A stretch of DNA of 64,000 bases from Cryptomeria japonica (GCF_030272615.1 NC_081406.1:218248997-218312996); one strand, 5' to 3'; positions 46,824-58,889 are shown, counted from the first letter of the stretch. Program-made: numbers and translations. The notes: generated by a model from the letters alone, not told the origin.

Positions 46824-47127
46824 AGAAAATTCTTTTGGGGGTTTAGCAACAAAATGAAAAACATGCTATTATTCTCTTGGTTGATGGTGAGAAGTTGAAA
46901 TTACTTCTATACCGGCAGATGGCTTAAGTTGCGACTTAATCGACAAGCATTAAATGTGGTAGTTGGCAAAAATAACATTATAAAGAAAGTGTTTTGGCTC
47001 TTTTTCATCCACCGAGCATTCAAATCTTTGAGAGTGCGAAAATTCCTGAGCGAAGGTACTCCAAGCAACAAAATGAAGTAATCCATCAAAGCATTCATCC
47101 TTAAGGCAGTTTGAGGTATTTATAGCT

Positions 47128-50100
47128 ATGGCATCTTCAGCCACTCCTGAATTTATTGCAAACCCTACTGTTGTTGAAGTTGTTATGCGACCTAGACCCA
47201 TTTTTCAGCTAGTTCCTAAAATTGCTAAGAAAGATGACAACATAGGTGCATTCTCCCAAATCCCTAAGGGAGTAGTATATGCTGAAGACCCTAGAATGTA
47301 TATACATTGTCATATTGATGAACTAGGTGATGATGAAATTAAAAATATGTATGAGACTATAATCTGTGATGAATCCGAAAATGTCAAAACTGAACACAAG
47401 ATAGTAGAAACCCTAGGTTTCACTGAAGTACTTACTATCTCAGATTTCCCCAAGGATATCATAAGGATTGTGTTAAGAAGAGTACATGGTGAATTTTTCT
47501 GGTTAGACTCTATTCACAAGATCACAAAAGAGGTGGTAAGGGCAGTAGTAGGGTTACCCTCCATCGGCAACAAACCTAACAAAACTAAGAAGGTCTCAAA
47601 TGACTTAGTGACAAACCTAACCAGTGCAACATTTGATAAAAGATCACTAAGGGTAAATGATGTAAAGGATACAAATATCAGTTTTATTAGTATGATCTTA
47701 GGTTACAAGGATACACATGCAAATAGGTTAAACTCACTTTCTAGCCTATGTATTAAGAGTGCCTATGATATGGTAAATGATAATGCAAGGATAGACATAT
47801 ATGAATGGCTTAAAGATGAGCTAATAGACAATCTAGGAAAGATCAAAAGGGAAAAGAAAAGAACATTCAGATTTGGAAACCTACTTGTTTTTCTGATGCT
47901 ATACATAACCAAACAAGTACCTGGTATTGGTGCTAGAGATTTTGGATTTGATATACTGGTAGGAAAACAACTATCAGAATTGTTGAACAATATGGGAGAG
48001 AATAGGGAGAAAAAAATAAATGAGCACTTTCAAGCACTAAAGGCTCAAATGAAAACAAGACTAAGGCTATCACAAGCTATTGTGGAAAGTACCAAAAGGA
48101 AATCTATTTTGTGATAAAGAAAGATGAAATTTGGATGGAGGCATTTATTCCTAGAACCATCTGGGTTACTGAAATGGGGTATGAAACTTATGCAAAAGTC
48201 CTGCTGGAAGCTCCTAAGGAACCGAAAGAAAAAGTATTTGGTAGTGATGAAACTATAGAAAGCCAAATTCAATCAAGGAAAAGAGTTAAGAAGGCTGAGG
48301 CAACTATTATAAAAGGAACCCGACAGGCAAAATCTATTAAAGAAGATGTGTTAAAACAAACCGGTATAACTAAAAGTGAGTTGGAAGCACTTCAACCGGA
48401 AACTCACCTTTCATCGGTTGGAACTTCTTCAGAAAGTGACATACTTGCTGTATTTAGGAGAGTTGAAAGGAAAAGAAAACCTTCACTGACACCTTCTCCT
48501 ACACCAAAGAGGACAAGACAGAAGCAACATGTAGTGAGGCCCCCTGCAAAGAAATTAACTCCAAAGAAAAAGAAGACGACTCCTAAGAAGAAGACACAAC
48601 AAACTATTGCTCCCATTGATAAACTTCTCAGTGAAACTATAGAGGATGGAAAGTTGAAGAACCTCAACAAATTATATGACACACTATCCACTGATGACAA
48701 AGAGAAAGTAGAGAATAGTGTAATCTTACACTTAGATATTTTCAAGAAATTTTTGATGCAAGTTGTTGATGAAATACCAACAGATCTATATAATAGACTA
48801 GAAGCTAGAAGAGTAGTTATTGTTGAGCTAGATAAGAAAATAAAGATTGAAAAACTACTTGCAGTGCACCTTGTTAACTCACCTGATGAGATAGATCAAT
48901 TGATATCTGAGGCTAACTGGTCAGTATTCTCAACTACTCACCGACATGTAGCACTGATGGCAGGAAGAGTGAATCGGGTAACAAAGGAAACAATAGATGC
49001 ATGGGACATATTCCTGGTAGAAAAAGAGAAATATGAAGAGTATCAAAAACCTAAAACCTTCAAGGTATATCAAAAGGACAGGGACAAAGGAAAAGGTAAG
49101 GTAGGTGGACCTCCCAGTATAAAGATAACAGACAACTTACCCCCACCGCCTCTAGATACTCCACCAGTAGACACTACTAAAAATCAAGCGGCAACTGAGA
49201 GCATGGACACACCACATGAGGCTACAAATCCTGATTCTAAGTTGTTATATACAATGAACATTGACACTCAGGAAGTCAATATTATCGTGGATAAGGAATC
49301 AACTGAGAAATCATATGTGGCAACAGAGCCACCGAAAGGAAATATTGCAGTAGAAAACATTGAAATTGGGGAGCTAAAACAAACTGAAGGATCAAGTGAA
49401 CCCCCGAACACTGGAAAGGCAAAAACCACAGATGTGCATACTAATGCATCAACTAAGCCACCGACAACTACTAAAACTGAAAAACCAACTGAGTCACCGG
49501 CAACAGGCAGCATAGAGGAAAAACCAACAGTGGACAACACAGAGAAACAGGTAGAGCAATAGGCTCCTTCACGAGTATAGACAGAGACAGTGCCACCGGC
49601 CCAAAATGAAAAGCCTAAAATTTTCTTTGTAGAAATGCAAACTCAAATAGATCCTCCAGAGAAAGAGGAAAGCAAAGCTATTACTACAACCGACGGATTA
49701 CAGATTGTAAAAACTATTGGATAAACATCTAGTACAGCCATGATAGAATTCAGACCTACTGATGTAGCCAAGGTCTTATTAGATTCAATAAAGAAAATAA
49801 AAGAGTGCAATGCATGAGCCTATAAGGCTATAGATGACACTTTACCAATTTTGAAGATGATAGCACCAAAGTGCAGTGTTGAGAATAAAGATTCTTTGAG
49901 CCAATTAGACACATTGTCTAAGTATATAACTAGCAACCTAATAACACTGGACAAAATAAATGAGGATACATTTAAGGAAAGAATGATAAAAGAGAAAGAA
50001 AATTTCTTTATGGATATTGTGAATAAGAACAAAGAGGAAATGGATACTATTTTTATCAGAACTCGGTGAAATCATTCTTGACTTAAAGAAATTGTATAGG

Positions 50101-50501
50101 GACACTTGCAAAATGGATGTATTAACAGAGGATCTTGACAAAGAAATCAGAAAAGCACAGGATAAGATTAATAATATTGCTGGAATCTAATTGGAACATC
50201 AAACTCATTTTTGGAATTAGAGAAGAAAATTGCAGAGCAGGAAGAGAAAATCAAGAAACTGGAAAATGAAAAACAAAGAATAAAGGACAAAGCAAAGGAC
50301 TTAAAATGCAGACTTGGTCCAAGACTAGAGTATCTTATTTCTTTGAGAAAAGAAACATCTGAGGCTCTGGTTCCCAGACTAAAGACACCGGAAGAGAAAA
50401 TGCACATACTCACCGGTACAGTGCAGAGGACTCAAGAAGCCATAAAAGACTGCAAAACATTTAGAAATCGAATAAATCTAGTTTTGACGGACATTTTTTA
50501 G
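47128..50501 (+). pseudogene. large unknown ORF of element D
   Basis: Stands where pol would be. It starts MASSATPEFIANPTVVEVVM at 47128. Part 1 (to 48114) looks globular: DFPKDIIRIVLRRVHGEFFW, RSLRVNDVKDTNISFISMIL, FGNLLVFLMLYITKQVPGIG. A one-base frame change near 48105 leads to part 2 (to 49560): MEAFIPRTIWVTEMGYETYA, a Lys/Arg-rich basic stretch (KKLTPKKKKTTPKKKTQQ), a second ordered part (DKEKVENSVILHLDIFKKFL) and a Thr/Pro/Glu-rich tail. After stops at 49559, 49577, 49721 and 49815 it continues through DSLSQLDTLSKYITSNLITL to a coiled coil EKKIAEQEEKIKKLENEKQR and ends LVLTDIF at 50501. In all about 1,100 codons. I recognise no family and see no RT, integrase or protease motif. The basic linker could bind nucleic acid; that is inference. 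Confidence 0.6.
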
Positions 50502-50730
50502 ATTGTAACCCACCGGTTACAAGAATTTAGGCAGGATTCCATTGACAGTGAATGACAACCTTTGTCATTGATGTCAAAGGGGGAGTAGAGGAATGAGAAA
50601 AATGGTTCATCTACTCAAGGGGAGCACACAATTTTGAGCATATAGTTTTGGTAAGATATTTTTGGCAGACTATTTTTGGATATGATTTTTGAACACTTTT
50701 TTATTTTTCTCATGAGTGTTGCCATCAATG

Positions 50731-50743
50731 CCAAAGGGGGAGA
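50731..50743 (+). promoter_or_regulatory. polypurine tract of element D
   Basis: CCAAAGGGGGAGA next to the 3' LTR, in the context GCCATCAATGCCAAAGGGGG. A second such tract, GTCAAAGGGGGAG, lies 160 bp upstream at 50572-50584. Confidence 0.88.
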
Positions 50744-50744
50744 T

Positions 50745-51507
50745 TGTTGGCAAATGCACACTCCAATGAGAAATTGTAGGTGATTGAAGGTTTTGTCATT
50801 GATGGCAACCTTGCAATCATATGATACCAGCAAGACAAATATACTAGTATCGGCAACGATAAACTCTACACGAGCACACAGAACACCGATAGTGAAAGGA
50901 TGGATACCGACACTCTGGTTGACAGGAATTTTGTTGATAATATATTTTGTAATTAATTGTAAAATCATTGTAAGCAGACATGGCAAGTTGTAATATGACT
51001 CATATATGTATGAGATCATTATAGAACATTTAGTAATAATGTGATAGGAGAAATTATGCAGACCTAATATGCGAAATATAGGTTAAGGGTTTATGTATGA
51101 AGCAAAGCTAAAACTGGTACTGGATCTAGCATAGCAGATGCTAATTTGAAGTAGTACAAGACATTGGATTTGTATAATCCATTTTTGTAAGTCAGTGTGA
51201 CTTCCTTTGTAATTGAACAGTGAGCTCTAGGCACTTGGCCTTCCTGCATGTGCAGGCCCCTCTTGTAAAACAATAATATTCTTTTATTGGCCAGTAAGTG
51301 AATATTGTGGGTCACAAATCCCACCGAGGTTTTTCCCACACTGGGTTTCCTGGTTAAACTACTATGTTATGGTGTGCTTTTCATGTGGTTGTTGTTATTC
51401 TTGTTTACTGCATTATTTTTGGTTTACATGTTTTAAATCAAGTAAATTTTATAACCGGTTAGATACTGATTCACCCCTCCCTCTCGGTATCTTTGGGAAT
51501 CCTAACA
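50745..51507 (+). mobile_element. element D 3' LTR
   Basis: TGTTGGCAAATGCAC to ATCCTAACA, 763 bp, collinear with 44909-45642. Confidence 0.94.
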
Positions 51508-51512
51508 AATCT
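51508..51512. repeat. target duplication of element D, right copy
   Basis: AATCT, identical to 44904-44908. Confidence 0.95.
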
Positions 51513-51942
51513 CATTTGAAATTGATCCATCAATAGGAACTTCGTACATCCTGTATAATGGCTTTGTTGTCCACTCTTCAAATTTTATGTAGTTTGATCT
51601 CACATAACGAGAGCCCCAAATAGAAGTCCATAACTGAACCAGTTGTTCCTCCCCTTCCCTATTTCTGGTATTAAGCACTAACTCCTCGGGCCACATAGCC
51701 TTGAAACGTCCATAAAATAATACTAATTGTATCAATAATGAATAAAACTTGAAATTTGGGTTTTTGTTATCCCTAAGGTTCAGGAAACCCTCATGTAATT
51801 TTTCTACCAAATAAGAGGTGTAACCAAATGGTCTGGGCTCATACATTTGGATATCTGAGGCTAAGACTAATGAGCCAATACTCATTAGATTTTGGGCCAT
51901 CAAGCAAAATAATTCTACAATATGGTAGAATAATTTTGACAA
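51513..51942 (-). pseudogene. unknown protein J, N-terminal part
   Basis: Open minus frame ending in the element D target site. It reads FYHIVELFCLMAQNLMSIGS, YTSYLVEKLHEGFLNLRDNK, FYSLLIQLVLFYGRFKAMWP and VQLWTSIWGSRYVRSNYIKF, ending EVPIDGSISNEI at the insertion. The same frame continues on the other side of D at 44903. Aromatic residues are frequent and no transmembrane or catalytic signature stands out. I do not recognise the family. It may start above 51942, but no further coding is clear there. Confidence 0.6.
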
Positions 51943-52006
51943 TTTTGTATATATCTTTTGCGAAACATTGTAACTTCACTTTTTTGGATGTGCTCTACAT
52001 GCATAT

Positions 52007-52215
52007 GAGCTGTAATATGCATATGAGCTATAATGTGCATATGTAGATGCCAAATTTTGTATATAAAAACATCAATAAGTTGTAATGTACATATCTAGAT
52101 GCTAAATTTTGTATAAAAAACAACAATGAGTTGTAATGTGCATATCTAGATGCTAATTTTGTATTAAAAAACAACAACGAGTTGTAATTTGCATATTTAG
52201 ATGAAATGTTTTGTA
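52007..52215. repeat. 51-bp minisatellite, four units
   Basis: TAATGTGCATAT(C/G)TAGATGC recurs at 52031, 52083, 52134 and 52185, a 51-52 bp period. Because 51 is a multiple of three, the minus strand stays open with a 17-residue repeat (YAHYNSLLFFIQNLASR). Confidence 0.88.
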
Positions 52216-52499
52216 AATATAAATAGTAATGATCTTGATCGTTTATATTAGATGCCAAATTTTATATATGAAAGTGTCCATGGGGCTGATTTGAAATTTT
52301 GAGAGCCCAAATTTATACCATTTGATTATAAATACATTTGTAATAAACTTGTACCATTTGATTATAAATTTGTACTATTTCATTATAAATAACTATCTGA
52401 TTGTGACATATGTTAAATAAATTGCAAATGGGTATCTGAATATGCAAAAAAAAATTGAAGTGTTTTGGGAAAGTTTTGAGTTATTGTTGAATTACCTGA

Positions 52500-55070
52500 T
52501 TTGAAGGGCTAGTAGGAATAGTCTGAAACTGAGAGAGGACCTTTTAGACAAAGAAAATATGACTCCATAGGTTCAAACAGATCGTCCATAAGTTCCACGG
52601 TCTCCGAGTTACATGACATCAAAGTTTGACCATTTTTTCCACTTTGAGCGCTCAAGGGAAAACATCGCTACGAGGTGGCTTTGAACAATCAGACATCTTG
52701 GGGAGAGAGACAAGGGCACACCTAGCATAAACCTGACCACCCAGACACACTCTCACTGATGTTTAATTCCCACGACGAGCAGAACGAAAGATGCACTATT
52801 TTGCCACCTCTCATTGATGGTTTTTGATGCGACAAAAAAAATTTCACCACAAGAAAAAAAAATTGAGTTTTCCAAAACCGAGAGAGGTTTTTTTAGGCAG
52901 TGACAACATGACCCCATAGGTTCAAACAGATCATCCATAAGTTCCACGGTCTTTGAGTTACGTGACATCAAAGTTTGACCATTTTTTCCACTTTGAGCGC
53001 TCAACTGAAAACGTCGCTACGAGGTGGCTCAGAATGATTGGACATCTTGGGGAGAAAGACAAGGGAACACATAGCATAAACCCAGCCAACTAGATGTGCT
53101 CGCATTGACGGTTCATTCCCATGACAAGCAGAACGAAAGATGCACTATTTTGCTACCTCTCACTGACGGTTTTTGATGTGACATAAAAAATCTCACCACA
53201 AGAAAACTGAATCAAGTTGTCTAAAACTGAGAGAATATTTTTAGGCAGTGACACAATGAAACCATAGCTTCAAACAGATTATCCATAAGTGCCACAGTCT
53301 TCGAGTTATGCGACATCAAAGTTTGATCGTTTTTTCCACTTTGAGCGCTCAAGGGAAAATGTCGCTACGAGGTGGCCTAGAACAATTAGACATCTTAGGG
53401 AGTGAGACAAGGGCACACCTAGCATAAAACCTACCACCTAGATGCACTCGCGCTGATGGTTCGTTCCCATGATGAGCAAAATGAAAGATGCACTATTTTG
53501 CCACCTCTCGATGACGGTTTTTGATGCGACAGAAAAAATATCACCACAAAAAAACAAAATCAAGTTGCCTGAAACTAAGAGAGGGTTTTTTAGGCACAAA
53601 CAACACAACCCCATAGGTTCAAACTGATCATGCATAAGTGCCATGATTTCTGAGTTACGCGACGTTAAAGTTTGACCATTTTTTCCACTTTAAGCCCTCA
53701 AGGGAAAACATCGCTACGAGGTGGCTCCGAACGATCGAACATCTTAGGGAGAAAGACAAGGGCACACCTAGTGTAAACCCATCCACTCAGACATTCTTGC
53801 GCTAACTATTCATTCCCATGATGAGCAAAACAAAAGATGCACTATTTTGCCACCTCTCACTGACAGTTTTTTACGGTTTTTGATGCAACAGAAAAAATTT
53901 CTCCATGAGAAAATAGAATCAAGTTGTCCAAAACTGAGAGAGGAATTTTTAGGAAGTGACAAAATGAACCCATAGGTTCAAACAGATTGTCCATAAGTTC
54001 TACGGTCTCTGAGTAATGCGACGACAATATTTGACCATTTTTTCCACTTTGAGCGCTCAAGGGAAATTATTGCTACGAGGTGGCTCCGAACGCTCAGACA
54101 TATTGGGGAGAAGGACAAGGGAACACCTAGTGTAAAACCAGCCACCTGGGTGCACTTGCACTAAAATTTTGTTCCCATAACGAGCAAAACGAAAGATGCA
54201 CTATTTTGCCCCCTCTCACTGATGGTTTTTGATGCGACAGAAAAAATCTCACCACAAGAAAATGAAATTGTGTTGTCCAAAACCGAGAGAGGCTTTTTTA
54301 GGAAGAAACAACACAAACCTATAGGTTCAAATGGATCATCCATATGTTCCATAGTCTCCAAATTACATGATGTCAAAGTTTGACCATTTTTTCCACATTG
54401 AGCGCTCAAGGGAAAACGTCGCTACGAGGTGGCTCCGAACGATCATACATCTTGGGAAGTGAGACAAGGGAACACCTAGCATAAACCTAACCACCCAGAT
54501 GCACTTGCATTGATGGTTCATTCCCATGATGAGCGGAATGAAAGATGCACTATTTTGCCACCTCTCACTGACGGTTTTTGATGCGACAAAAAAAATCTCT
54601 CCACAAGAAAATGAAATCGATTTGTTTGAAACTGAGAGAGGCTTTTTTAAGAAGCGACAACACAACCCCATAGGTTCAAATAGATCATCCATAAGTTCTA
54701 GGGTCTCATAGTTACATGACATCAAAGTTTGACCATTTTTTCCATTTGATCACTCAAGGGAAAATGTCGCTACGAGGTGACTTCGAACGATCGGATATCT
54801 TAGGGAGAAAGATAAGGGAACACCTAGTGTAAACTCGGCCACCTAGATGCGCTCGCACTGATGGTTCATTCCCATGACGAGAAGAACAAAAGATGCACTA
54901 TTTTGCCACCTCTCACTGACAGTTTTTTATGTGATAGAAAAAATCTCACCACAAGAAAACTGAATCGAGTTGTCCGAAACTGAGAGAGGATATTTTAGGT
55001 AGTGACAACATGAAAGATGCAGAATGAAAAATACACTATTTTTCCACCTCTCACAGACATTTTTTGATGA
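52500..55070. repeat. tandem array of about seven 349-bp monomers
   Basis: The word AAAGTTTGACCATTTTTTCC starts at 52621, 52970, 53318, 53667, 54026 (variant), 54375 and 54724, so the period is 348-350 bp with one of 359. Each monomer also has CGCTACGAGGTGGCT, GGTTCATTCCCATGA and AAAGATGCACTATTTTGC. The last monomer is cut short near 55070. Several monomers keep an 82-83 codon minus frame (MSAQ.GKNGQ...ELMDD.FEPMG), but the period does not keep one frame through the array. It looks like a satellite-type array or the tandem part of a larger element. Confidence 0.93.
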
Positions 55071-55800
55071 AAGAAGAGATAATTGGTTTGATTTGATGTT
55101 AAAATGATTGCTTCAACTCTTCTTTTATAGGCAATTTGGATGAATAGGTGTGTCTCTTACCCTAAGGCCGACTTGTTATGGAATAAAATTTAAATGAAAA
55201 CCTTACCTAAGCTAACTCATCCTTAGATAAATTCCAAATCTTCTTTGTGCACTCAAATCTTGTATTAATTGGTTCTTGAAATGATGAACTTTGCTCCATA
55301 AGCATGATTTTATGAAATAATAACTTCACTCCAATCTCTTCATGCACGAAGGACTCAAAGAAAATTCAGTCAATCAAAATACACAATATTAGCATTATCG
55401 ATGTCGGTACTTGGGTATTCACAATATGAGCAATAGATAGTTTAAAGTATACGCCATATGAGTTACAAGTAATGAACAAATTGGATCACATTTAAAGACA
55501 TACATAATGAACAAGTTTGATCACATTTCAATAGAAAATAACTAAGTTTCAAGAATATCAAGTTTCATATATACCAATGAACAAATTGGATCAAATATCA
55601 AGTTTCATATATATCAAAATGAATAATAACCATGTACATATCAAAAATTGCATAAATGCCAAATCAATAATAGTTACAAAAATGTGGCATGCGCCATGTC
55701 TGTCAAAGTCGATATATACAAATACAAATGTCGAATATATAAAAAAATTGGTCCTTCAGTGACCACAACTATAACTATATGTCTTTATCGGTATCTATGA
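55071..55800. other. AT-rich spacer, no gene seen
   Basis: No coding region or repeat structure beyond short repeats of ATCAAGTTTCATATATA (55550-55620) is supported. Confidence 0.5.
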
Positions 55801-58432
55801 CTATGGCAGATCATCAAAATCGAGCCTCTTCAAAGCAGTACGTGGCTCTATAGGTCGCTGCACAAGGACAATTCAAATGTCGAATCAGATATATTTTCTC
55901 AATATAACATCAAAATAACTAAATATTGAACTCTAAATTGTTTGAAGTTGAAATGTTGGTTAACTCATCTTTGTCTTCTACAATTGGGTGAGGCTGAGGA
56001 TCCGTGGTATATCCTGAAGGGGGTTGTAACTAGTAAAACAACATTAATACATGTTAATAATATATATGTCAAATAACACATAATAACTAAAAATGAATAG
56101 ACTAAAAAACTAAAGAATACTGGAGCCTCAGATGGATGTGTTGTGGTCATAAGAGGCAAAGTCACAGATGAATCAGTTATGACCATTTCCTATATCCATG
56201 GTAAGTGATCCAAAAGGAGTTAACTAGAGGGTTTCAATTCCATTGTGCACTTAGTGAAAAGCAGTTGATCTAAGAAAAACATATCTTTTCCCTTGGTCAT
56301 GTTGGATCCCATAATATACATGTAGGACTTCTACTGAAATGGAATGGTAGAATACCAGTAGAAAGTTTGGAATGGGCCTGTAATAGGTTAAAGACAATTA
56401 TACAAGTTAATAACCCAAAGTTGTTGACAAACTAGATAAAACAAATATTTTTAACATATGTAGAACAAATACACACTGAAGCCTCATATAGTTCTCCTAT
56501 AACCTTAGGAGGCCTAGTCAAATCTGATGCAGCTATTACCATTTCCTGTATGAAAAATGATAACATATGATATAGACATAAAAAGATTTAGTTATTTTGA
56601 ACAAGCAAGAATGCAATCCAAAGTGAATATGAAGATATCACCTCTTCCCTCTACTGAACCTCATCGACATCAAGTGCATTCATTAATTCCATAAACCCCA
56701 TATGTTTTTGTATATAGAACAAATAAATTAAGTGCATTTATCAATATCTACATATACATTTTTAATCATAATACATTTCAACAAATAAATTTAAATTCTA
56801 CTGAATTACCTTTGGTCATTTGTCTTCGAGAGGATATCTTTCTCTACCTTGGAGTGATAGAGGATGGATTTCTCACATGAGATGTCCTCAAGGTAGGTGG
56901 GGTAAACTAACAAAAAAAATTAACATAAGGGAAAAGAGCATGTATTTAATATATCACTTAAGTAAAAAATATAAAAATCTAAATGGTACCGCATAGCCAT
57001 CTTGGCCAAAGTTAATGGCCGAAAGCCTGATATCATCAAGTTGGGATATCTCAGCCACTGATAAGCTCTATAAAACACCAAGTAATGATACATATAATTA
57101 ACAAAAGATATTTTGAAACCAATGTATTATTATATTTTTAACAAATTAACAAATTTTTACCTCTAGTGGTGAAACTACTCGTGACTGTGGAGTCGACTAA
57201 AAAGTATGTGGTGTACACCCACCACCTGTTGCACCCTGCAATGCATTTTATTTATATGTCACTTTAAATTGTTCTAAAAATAAATATTCATTTCTTTTTA
57301 TAAGATTTAGTCACTTAATTGATAACATGTCATAAACAGAATTAAATGCACTTGTGTTTGATAGAGAGGGTACAGCATATTGATCAGTTTGTCAGTGAAG
57401 GCCACATCCTCTGTAGTGGAAGCATGGCATCTACTCCTACAAAATGTACGCGAATGAGATATTGAACCATCCTCATCTACATCAGTGTCTACACCAGAAC
57501 ATACACCTTAGCAGGTGGGGCACATATGCTGAATGGGTTGGCTCGTGCCAAATGATGCATGAGGTGATGCTGATGAAGCAAGTGTTGTAGGTTTTGGTAC
57601 ATCCTTTTCTCTAACCAACTGTGTGCCATGCTGAACAATGACATTAGTCAATGATGTAGCTGCCTGAAGAGTGTAATTCCATAGACTCCTTTAAGGATAT
57701 AGGGATAGTGACATGAACCATGGGTTTAGGAGTTGTACACCTCCTATGCTATGGCTCTACCACCCTATGGGCCCTAGGTCTATCCTGCATAGAGCCTCTC
57801 CCTCTACCCTGAAATTGCCGGATGTCAAAGTAATTTGGCTTCTCACCGAAGATAAACTCACAATACAGCTTTCTCAAAAAATATAAAGGCACATCCCAAT
57901 TATTACAAGGTGGTTGGTCAAAGACCATATACCACTTATCCCAAAAATCTTCTTTCAACCTAGCATGAACACACCAATGTATAGGAAACTGAGTCATATT
58001 TAGTTCTAGGTTGTTACTCAGAACAGGATCGGTGAAAAGAGCACATATGTCAGCTTTACCTATGGTCTTTTTTTCACTTGATCATATGACAACCCATCCA
58101 CATAAAATGTTCGACATCTATCCCTCCATGAACCCTATTTTGTAACCTCCCTAGATACCTCATTTGTACTATTAGATGTTGTTTCTAGTGTTTTGGCGAG
58201 GGTTGAGTGGTGCTCAAGCCTAGATGACCTCAACCTATTTAGTGTAAGGTGATTGATGAGATCGTCTTGTGTGGCATCTACATGATCTAATGGAGGACAT
58301 GGAGGATTTTGGGGCGGTGGTGGTTGTTGAGGAGTAGCATTTTGAGGATTTTGAGGGTTGTTGCTCTTGTGCAGGAGGAGGTCTTTGTTGTCTATTTCAT
58401 TTTTGGGGATTGCTTGAAGAATCTGACATCAA
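55801..58432 (-). pseudogene. decayed multi-exon gene of unknown family
   Basis: Minus-strand coding text with splice-site-like borders, unlike the retroelements. Exon 1 (about 58432-57352) starts MSDSSSNPQK, has a Gln/Pro-rich part, then KADICALFTDPVLSNNLELN, FPIHWCVHARLKEDFWDKWY, a GRGRG stretch and, after frameshifts, VDEDGSISHSRTFCRSRCHA to DKLINMLYPLYQTQ. Likely exons follow at 57235-57161 (AG before GGTGCAACAGG, GT after), 57067-56990 (SLSVAEISQLDDIRLSAINF), about 56909-56813 (RNPSSITPR..KISSRRQMT), about 56710-56642, 56545-56477, 56375-56121 and a last one at 55857-55801 (PIEPRTALKRLDFDDLP then stop). Stops occur in at least four exons. No domain is recognised; it could be a host gene remnant or the ORF of a DNA transposon. 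Confidence 0.5.
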
Positions 58433-58440
58433 ATTAATAA

Positions 58441-58889
58441 AAACAAAACTCAAATCAATTAATAAACTGTACTATAATTAAAATGCAAACAAAAATAATC
58501 AAGCCAATCAAATCTTACCTGTTCGATGGGGTGCCATTGTTGAAAATTGCTCTCAATGTTGGGAAAATCCAAAATAATTGCAAACCTGTGCACGTTCTAT
58601 GGTTTTTGGCTTTCCTGTGCTGTTGTTCCATGAGTTTTGGCATTGAAAATGGCCAAAAACCGTGGCCTACGGGTTTTGAGAAATTTTTAATTTTTTTATT
58701 AAAAAACCAAATGTTCCTCAAAACCCATATGAACTTTTTGTTTTTTAAATTGTTTTTGGCTAGGCTTGGTGTTACCGAGCCTAGCACGTTTTTGAATTTT
58801 TAGAACCCGCACAGGTTATGAAAAATTTGGTTTTTTTTGGGATGTGGCCACTTTTTTGTTCACCATCTTGGTGCACTTACCCTAAACAT
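58441..58889. repeat. spacer with inverted repeats
   Basis: GCTAGGCT (58759-58766) pairs with AGCCTAGC (58778-58785), extended inward by two more pairs and a wobble. Further up, ATGGTTTTTGGC (about 58600) is the inverse of GCCAAAAACCGTGG (about 58651). No coding region is supported, and both strands are open for about 90-106 codons only by chance. Confidence 0.5.

Larger units (their letters stand above)
44909..51507 (+). mobile_element. 6.6 kb LTR element D, copia-like, without pol
   Basis: Complete LTR element inserted in coding sequence J with an AATCT duplication. LTRs are 44909-45642 and 50745-51507, with ends TGTTGG...TAACA. A copia-type primer site (TGGTATCAAAGC) and a polypurine tract are in place. 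Inside are a gag with zinc knuckles (45711-46823) and a large unknown frame (47128-50501). No protease, integrase, RT or RNase H motif is visible, so it would need enzymes from an autonomous partner. LTR E and copia C share LTR words with it. It is non-autonomous but structurally whole, with a 30-bp-scale size difference between its LTRs. Confidence 0.93.

Noticed and set aside
52753-54725. Repeated 82-codon minus frames as a gene family
   Set aside because: They are one frame of a tandem DNA repeat; the 349-bp period breaks the frame at each unit, and stops differ between units.
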